DNA of 64,000 bases, from contig NZ_SACM01000001.1 of NCBI RefSeq assembly GCF_004004565.1, positions 1,550,001-1,614,000 on the forward strand, read 5' to 3'. Shown here in pieces: positions 60,002 to 64,000 of the stretch. Source of the DNA: Inhella crocodyli (lineage in GTDB: Bacteria; Pseudomonadota; Gammaproteobacteria; Burkholderiales; Burkholderiaceae_C). The first letter of the stretch is position 1; the number at the start of each line of letters is the position of its first letter. The notes below the pieces were generated by a model. It was not told where the DNA came from, ran no database searches, and worked only from the letters and a program-made list of their open reading frames with translations. The translations under genes were made by a program, and so were the position numbers.

Positions 60002-60868
60002 TCAGGGCCGCCACCACAGGGCCGAGCGGTCCAGGGGCGTGCCCAGCGGCAGCAGCGGGTTGCGCAAGCGCAGCACCCGCCGGCGCCCCAGGTCGGCGCG
60101 CGCCAGCAAAGGCGCGAAGTGCGACTCGAACAGGTGCTGCAACTGCCCGTTGTCGACCAAGGCCTCCATGCCCTGGCGCAGGCGGGCCAGCAGCGCCGGC
60201 CGGTTGCGGTTGACGAAAAAGTAGAGGGCCGTGGGGTAGTGCAGCGCCCATTGCGACTCGACCGCCAGGCCCGGGTGCGTTTCGGCCTCCACGTAGGCCT
60301 CGACCACCGCCCGCGGAAAGGCGTCCACCCGGCCCTGGCGCAACCAATCCAACATGGTCTCGTAGCGGTCCGGGCCGCTGACCTTCAGGCCGTTGGCCCG
60401 CAGGATGTCGGTGTCGGGCCAGTCGCGCCCCTGCACCAGGCTCAACTGCCGCCAGTCTTGCGCCCCGCGCAGCGCGCTGAAGCGCGCCTGCTGGCCCTGG
60501 GCCACCAGCAGCAGGCGCCAGCCGAACAGGCCCCGGTACATGGGCACGCGCACCGCGTTCAAGCGCCGCTCTCGGTCGGCACTGGTCATGAACCAACAGA
60601 CGTCGTAGCCGGGCGTGCCCCGGGCCATCTCGCGCGCCCACACGCCCTGCTGCAGGTCCTCGCCGGGGCGGTGCGGGTGCTCGCGCATGGCGCCCCGCCA
60701 GCCGCCGGCCTTCAAGGCCAGGTCCAGCAGGGCCAGGCTGTAGCGGTAGATCAGGCTGCTCTGCGCGCCCTGGTGGGGCACCTCCACGGTGGTGGGCTCG
60801 GCGGCCCAGGCGCGCCCGGACGGCGCCGCCAGGGCCAGGCCCCAGGGCAGCGCGCCGCGCCGGGTCAG
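60002..60868 (-). CDS. Periplasmic solute-binding-like protein, probable CTG start
   Basis: 288 residues from a CTG at 60868, four bases after the stop of the upstream reductase gene. From this start the protein has a signal peptide (LTRRGALPWGLALAAPSGRA, cleavage near WAAEP). An in-frame TGA near 60894 excludes an earlier start, and the first GTG (60787) would remove the signal. The rest resembles family 3 solute-binding folds: YEVT-type opening (TTVEVPHQGAQSSLIYRYSL), DILRANGLKVSGPDRYETML, and a C-terminal lobe LYFFVNRNRPALLARL. The ligand is unknown and no permease is adjacent. The start is uncertain. Confidence 0.65.
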   Translation of the reverse strand: MTRRGALPWGLALAAPSGRAWAAEPTTVEVPHQGAQSSLIYRYSLALLDLALKAGGWRGAMREHPHRPGEDLQQGVWAREMARGTPGYDVCWFMTSADRERRLNAVRVPMYRGLFGWRLLLVAQGQQARFSALRGAQDWRQLSLVQGRDWPDTDILRANGLKVSGPDRYETMLDWLRQGRVDAFPRAVVEAYVEAETHPGLAVESQWALHYPTALYFFVNRNRPALLARLRQGMEALVDNGQLQHLFESHFAPLLARADLGRRRVLRLRNPLLPLGTPLDRSALWWRP

Positions 60869-60872
60869 GCCC

Positions 60873-62867
60873 TCAGAAATGGATGCCCCGCATCATCTGT
60901 TGCAAGGCCACGGCCTCGGCGCTGAGCTGTGGCTTGCCGGCCTTGTCGCCCTTGGCGGCGTCGCTGTCGGGGAACATGCGGAAGCTGGTGTTCATCACCA
61001 CCTGGGCGATGCGCGGCGCCACCGCGTGCAGCACCTGGCCGGTCAGGCCCAGGCGCGTGGCGATGCGCACCGGCTTGGCGATGCAGGCCTGCGCCACCAT
61101 GTCGGCCGCCTCTTCGGGGCTCAGCGTGGGCACGTTGTTGTAGATCTTGGTGGGCGCGATCATGGGCGTGCGCACCAGGGGCATGTTGATGGTGGTGAAG
61201 GTCACGCCGGTGTCGGCGTACTCGCTGGCGGCGCAGCGCGTCCAGGCGTCCAGCGCCGCCTTGCTGGCCACGTAGGCGCTGAAGCGGGGCGCGTTGGTCA
61301 GCACGCCGATGGAGCTGATGTTCACCACGTGCCCCTTGCGCTTGGCGGCCATGCCCGGCAGCAGGCCGAGCGTGACGCGCAGGCAGCCGAAGTAGTTCAG
61401 CTGCATCGTGCGCTCGAAGTCGTGGAAGCGGTCGTAGCTGTTCTCGATGGCGCGGCGGATGGAGCGGCCGGCGTTGTTGATCAGGAAGTCCACGCCGCCG
61501 AAATCGGCCTCCAGCCAAGCCACCAATTCGGCGCAGCTGTCGGGGTCGGCGATGTCGGCGCTCTTGGCGTGCACCTGGGCCTCCGCTCCGGCGAACTCGC
61601 GGATCTCGGCCACCGCCTCGGCCAGCTTGGCCTCGTCCCGCGCGCAAATCACCGTGATGGCCCCGGCCTCGGCGAATTTCTTGGCCGCGGCCAGGCCGAT
61701 GCCCGAACTGCCACCGGTGACCAGCACCACCTTGCCGCCGCAAGCCCCGCGCAGCGAGCGGTCGATGTGCAGGTCGGGGTCGAGGTGGCGCTCCCAGTAG
61801 TCCCAAATGCGCCAGGCGTAATCGTGCAAATCTGGGCAGGCGATGCCGCTGCCCTTGAGCATGGCCGTCGTTTCGCGGCAATCGAAGCGCGTGGGGTAGT
61901 TGATGAACTGCAGCAGGTCTTCGGGAACGCCGATGTCCTTCATGATGGCGTTCTTCACCCGACGCACCGGCGCGAGCGCCATCAGGCCCTTGGTCACGCT
62001 CTTGGGGATGAAGCCCAGCAGCGCGGCGTTGATGAACACGTTCATCTTCGGCCCGTGTGCGGCGCGGCCGAAGATGTCGAGCACGTCGCCCACGCGGTAG
62101 CCCTTGGGGTCGACGAGGTGGAAACAGCCGCCGCCCTTCTCGACCCGGTGCGCGATGTGGTCGAGCGCGTCCACCACGAAGTCCACGGGCACGATGTTCA
62201 CGCGCCCGCCCTCCAGGCCCACGGCCGGGAACCAGGGCGGCAGGATCTGGCGCAGGCGCTGCAGCGGTTTGAAGAAGTAGTAGGGGCCGTCGGCCTTGTC
62301 GGTCTCGCCGGTCTGCGAGTCGCCCACCACCATCGCGGGGCGGTACACCGTCCAGGGCCGCTTGCACTCTTTGCGCACGATCTTCTCGGACTCGTGCTTG
62401 GTCATGAAGTACGCGTGGTCGAGGTTCTCGGCCTCGTCGAACATGTCCTCGCGGAACACGCCTTCGTACAGGCCGGCTGCGGCGATGGACGAGACGTGGT
62501 GCACGTGCCCGACCTGCAGGGCCTGGCACACCGCCACGAAGTGCCGCGTGCCGTCGATGTTGGCCGCGATCTGGCTCTCCTCGTCGGCCTCCAGGTCGTA
62601 CACCGCCGCGAGGTGGAAGGCGTGGTCGATCTGGCCCTTGAGCGCTTTCAAGTCAGTCGCCGACAGGCCCAGCTTCGGGGCGTTCAAGTCGCCCCAGACG
62701 GGGATGGCGCGCTTGGGGCTCGCCCCCCAGTACTCGAGCAAGGCCGGCAGCTTGTCCTGGCTGGCCTCGCGCATCAAAAAGTAGACCGTGCTGCCGCGCC
62801 GCGCCAGCAACTTCTTGACCAAGCGCTTGCCGATGAAGCCCGTGGCGCCCGTGACGAAGTACTGCAT
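60873..62867 (-). CDS. Fatty acyl-CoA reductase (alcohol-forming, Marinobacter type)
   Basis: 664 residues in two halves. The N-terminal extended SDR has GATGFIGKRL (about 7-16), HVSSIAAAGL and YFMTKHESEK near 190, plus the FINYPTRFD block near 360. The C-terminal classical SDR (about 370-664) has TGGSSGIG, NNAGRSIRRAIENSYDRFHD and YVASK. Length and blocks match the Marinobacter enzyme of about 660 residues that reduces acyl-CoA to fatty alcohol with NADPH, a wax-ester precursor. The ATG at 62867 follows AGGAG. It diverges from a phasin gene, linking it to storage lipids. Confidence 0.88.
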   Translation of the reverse strand: MQYFVTGATGFIGKRLVKKLLARRGSTVYFLMREASQDKLPALLEYWGASPKRAIPVWGDLNAPKLGLSATDLKALKGQIDHAFHLAAVYDLEADEESQIAANIDGTRHFVAVCQALQVGHVHHVSSIAAAGLYEGVFREDMFDEAENLDHAYFMTKHESEKIVRKECKRPWTVYRPAMVVGDSQTGETDKADGPYYFFKPLQRLRQILPPWFPAVGLEGGRVNIVPVDFVVDALDHIAHRVEKGGGCFHLVDPKGYRVGDVLDIFGRAAHGPKMNVFINAALLGFIPKSVTKGLMALAPVRRVKNAIMKDIGVPEDLLQFINYPTRFDCRETTAMLKGSGIACPDLHDYAWRIWDYWERHLDPDLHIDRSLRGACGGKVVLVTGGSSGIGLAAAKKFAEAGAITVICARDEAKLAEAVAEIREFAGAEAQVHAKSADIADPDSCAELVAWLEADFGGVDFLINNAGRSIRRAIENSYDRFHDFERTMQLNYFGCLRVTLGLLPGMAAKRKGHVVNISSIGVLTNAPRFSAYVASKAALDAWTRCAASEYADTGVTFTTINMPLVRTPMIAPTKIYNNVPTLSPEEAADMVAQACIAKPVRIATRLGLTGQVLHAVAPRIAQVVMNTSFRMFPDSDAAKGDKAGKPQLSAEAVALQQMMRGIHF

Positions 62868-63019
62868 GACTTGCTCCTGTTGACGGGCCGCCGCCCGGGG
62901 GGGTGCGGTCGATTCTTCTGCATCCCCACCCCCCCTCGATGCCGCACTAACCCGCAGTGACGGGGCCCGTCCCACCCCAGGCGAAACCCCTGTTTTTCAT
63001 AGAGGCGAACCACTAGGAA

Positions 63020-63102
63020 TCGGCGTGCACGCCGACAGGGCCCGGCCTACAGTGCCGTCCAGCGTCGCAGGGGTCTGCGGCGATCCAACCCCTGCCAGGA
63101 GA
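63020..63102 (+). promoter_or_regulatory. Phasin promoter palindrome and leader hairpin
   Basis: TCGGCGTGCACGCCGA (63020-63035) is a perfect 16-bp palindrome just upstream of a -10-like CCTACAGT (63046-63053). In the leader, GCAGGGGT (63067-63074) pairs with ACCCCTGC (63088-63095), directly before the ribosome binding site AGGAG (about 63097-63101). The palindrome is a good operator candidate, for example for a PhaR-like repressor; this is inference. Confidence 0.5.
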
Positions 63103-63107
63103 ACCCC

Positions 63108-63851
63108 ATGGTCAAGAAGCTGCAAAAGATGGCCTCGAAGAAGGCCGCGCCGGCCGCCGGTTTCAACCCCGCTGCGTTGCTGGACAACCAAGTCGCCGCC
63201 AACGTGCGCGACCAAGCCCAACAAATCTGGGCCGCTGGCCTGGGCGCTTTCAGCAAGGCCCAGGGCGAAGGCACCAAGGTCTTCGACACCCTCGTGAAAG
63301 AAGGCATGAGCCTGCAAAAGAAAACCCAATCCATCGCCGAGCAAAAGTTCGGTGCGGTGGCCACCAAGATGACCGGCATGGCCGGTGAAGTCGGCGCCAA
63401 GGCCGGCCAGCAGTGGGACAAGCTGGAGTCGATCTTCGAAGAGCGCGTGGCCCGCGCCCTGAAGAGCCTGGGCGTGCCCAGCGGCACCGACATCAGCAGC
63501 CTGATCGCCCGCATCGACAGCCTGGCCGCCTCCATCGGCTTCGCCCCCAAGAAGAAGGCCGCGCCGGTCGCCAAGGCCAAGACCGCCGTGAAGAAGGTCG
63601 CTGCCAAGGCGACCAAGACCGCGACCAAGGTCGTGGCCAAGGCCGAGAAGGCTGCCGCCCCCGCCAAGAAGGCCGTCGCCAAGAAGGCCGTGGCCGTGAA
63701 GAAGGCCGTGGCGCCCGTGGCCAAGAAGGCCGCTGCCCCGGTGAAGAAGGCGGCCGCGCCCGTCAAGAAGGCCGCTGCGCCCGTGGCCAAGAAGGCCGCC
63801 GCCGCTGCCGACAAGGCCGTGGAAGCCGTGAAGGAAGCCGTTCAGGCTTGA
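63108..63851 (+). CDS. PhaF-like phasin with lysine/alanine-rich tail
   Basis: 247 residues. The phasin-like helical domain (about 25-140) contains VRDQAQQIWAAGLGAFSKAQ and SIFEERVARALKSLGVPS, which coat polyhydroxyalkanoate granules. From about 146 the protein is a histone H1-like tail of repeated AAAPVKKA/VAKKA units, as in PhaF proteins that tether granules to DNA for partition at division. The DNA of the tail is itself repetitive. The gene has its own promoter and diverges from the fatty acyl-CoA reductase gene. Confidence 0.9.
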   Translation: MVKKLQKMASKKAAPAAGFNPAALLDNQVAANVRDQAQQIWAAGLGAFSKAQGEGTKVFDTLVKEGMSLQKKTQSIAEQKFGAVATKMTGMAGEVGAKAGQQWDKLESIFEERVARALKSLGVPSGTDISSLIARIDSLAASIGFAPKKKAAPVAKAKTAVKKVAAKATKTATKVVAKAEKAAAPAKKAVAKKAVAVKKAVAPVAKKAAAPVKKAAAPVKKAAAPVAKKAAAAADKAVEAVKEAVQA

Positions 63852-63883
63852 GGCCCTGGGGTCACCCGTTGACCCCGCCTCCC

Positions 63884-63932
63884 GTCAACGCCGTGACCGT
63901 CGTCGCCCCGCGACCGACGCCACGGCGTTGAC
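63884..63932. terminator. 12-bp inverted repeat after the phasin gene
   Basis: GTCAACGCCGTG (63884-63895) and CACGGCGTTGAC (63921-63932) are perfect complements separated by 25 bases, and the interior can pair further. There is no T-run, so it is either a factor-dependent terminator for the phasin gene or a regulator site for the next gene. Confidence 0.45.
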
Positions 63933-63973
63933 CGTTTCACGGGGGTAAATCCGGCCCAGACCGGGGCCCCCGA

Positions 63974-64000
63974 CTGCCTACAGTCCCGCCCGCCCATGCC
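63974..64000 (+). promoter_or_regulatory. Promoter-like element and possible start of the next gene
   Basis: TGCCTACAGTCCCGCC resembles the phasin promoter GGCCTACAGTGCCGTC at 12 of 16 positions. An ATG follows at 63996, two codon bases before the window ends. A gene probably begins here but nothing of its product can be read. Confidence 0.25.

Noticed and set aside
63550-63840. Regular short repeats resembling a CRISPR array
   Set aside because: The repeats are in frame and encode the lysine/alanine-rich phasin tail; there are no unique spacers of constant length.

Overview
The window is GC-rich chromosomal DNA of a betaproteobacterium. The gene content and protein style fit the Burkholderiales, probably the Leptothrix/Rubrivivax/Inhella side of the order; this placement is inference from protein resemblance and codon use. 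Almost every base belongs to a gene and operons are tight, with many 1-4 base ATGA, GTGA or TGATG overlaps. I see no tRNA, rRNA, CRISPR array, phage or insertion sequence. The whole window reads as core chromosome with a few accessory inserts.

Layout. 1-9.3 kb: the start of glmS diverges from an Lrp-type regulator. A long leftward operon follows (two LpxL-type acyltransferases, dapF, DUF484, xerC, an RlmI-type rRNA methylase, an outer-membrane protein), divergent from metK. metK has a structured leader and a duplicated 3' tail. 9.3-15.4 kb: a response-regulator diguanylate cyclase, a YcaQ-type glycosylase, a PlsC-type acyltransferase, pilU and pilT, and yggS. 15.4-24.5 kb: a large Oar-like TonB-dependent receptor, a lone cheZ, a fused indolepyruvate ferredoxin oxidoreductase and a secreted endonuclease/phosphatase-fold protein. 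24.5-25.2 kb: a gene-free element of about 560 bp made of nested inverted repeats. 25.2-31 kb: a CurA-type reductase, an RbgA-type GTPase, a PAS-GGDEF-EAL protein and a MerR regulator with its operator.

31-43.2 kb: an iron-uptake operon (tonB, Fiu-like receptor, piuC) behind a Fur box; thymidine kinase; an SDR; a TMEM165/GDT1 manganese transporter under a yybP-ykoY manganese riboswitch and overlapping a periplasmic phosphotransferase gene; a second diguanylate cyclase with a 49-residue cysteine-rich partner; and an EF-G-like GTPase. 43.2-50.9 kb: a membrane winged-helix regulator with a beta-propeller, a Kelch lipoprotein operon, a YghU-type glutathione transferase and a response regulator with helical repeats.

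51-64 kb is the most distinctive part. A caspase-like protease and a CHAT protease are translationally coupled (52.3-55.3 kb). Beside them lies a lipid A modification module: eptA and a PAP2 phosphatase diverge from a response regulator, a histidine kinase and dgkA across a 66-bp promoter with three CCTGAAGC repeats at exact 11-bp spacing. EptA releases diacylglycerol and DgkA phosphorylates it, so the module links outer-membrane charge control with lipid recycling. The window ends with a Marinobacter-type fatty acyl-CoA reductase divergent from a PhaF-like phasin, which suggests neutral-lipid and polyhydroxyalkanoate storage. Three cyclic di-GMP enzymes and the two pilus retraction ATPases point to surface motility and biofilm switching.
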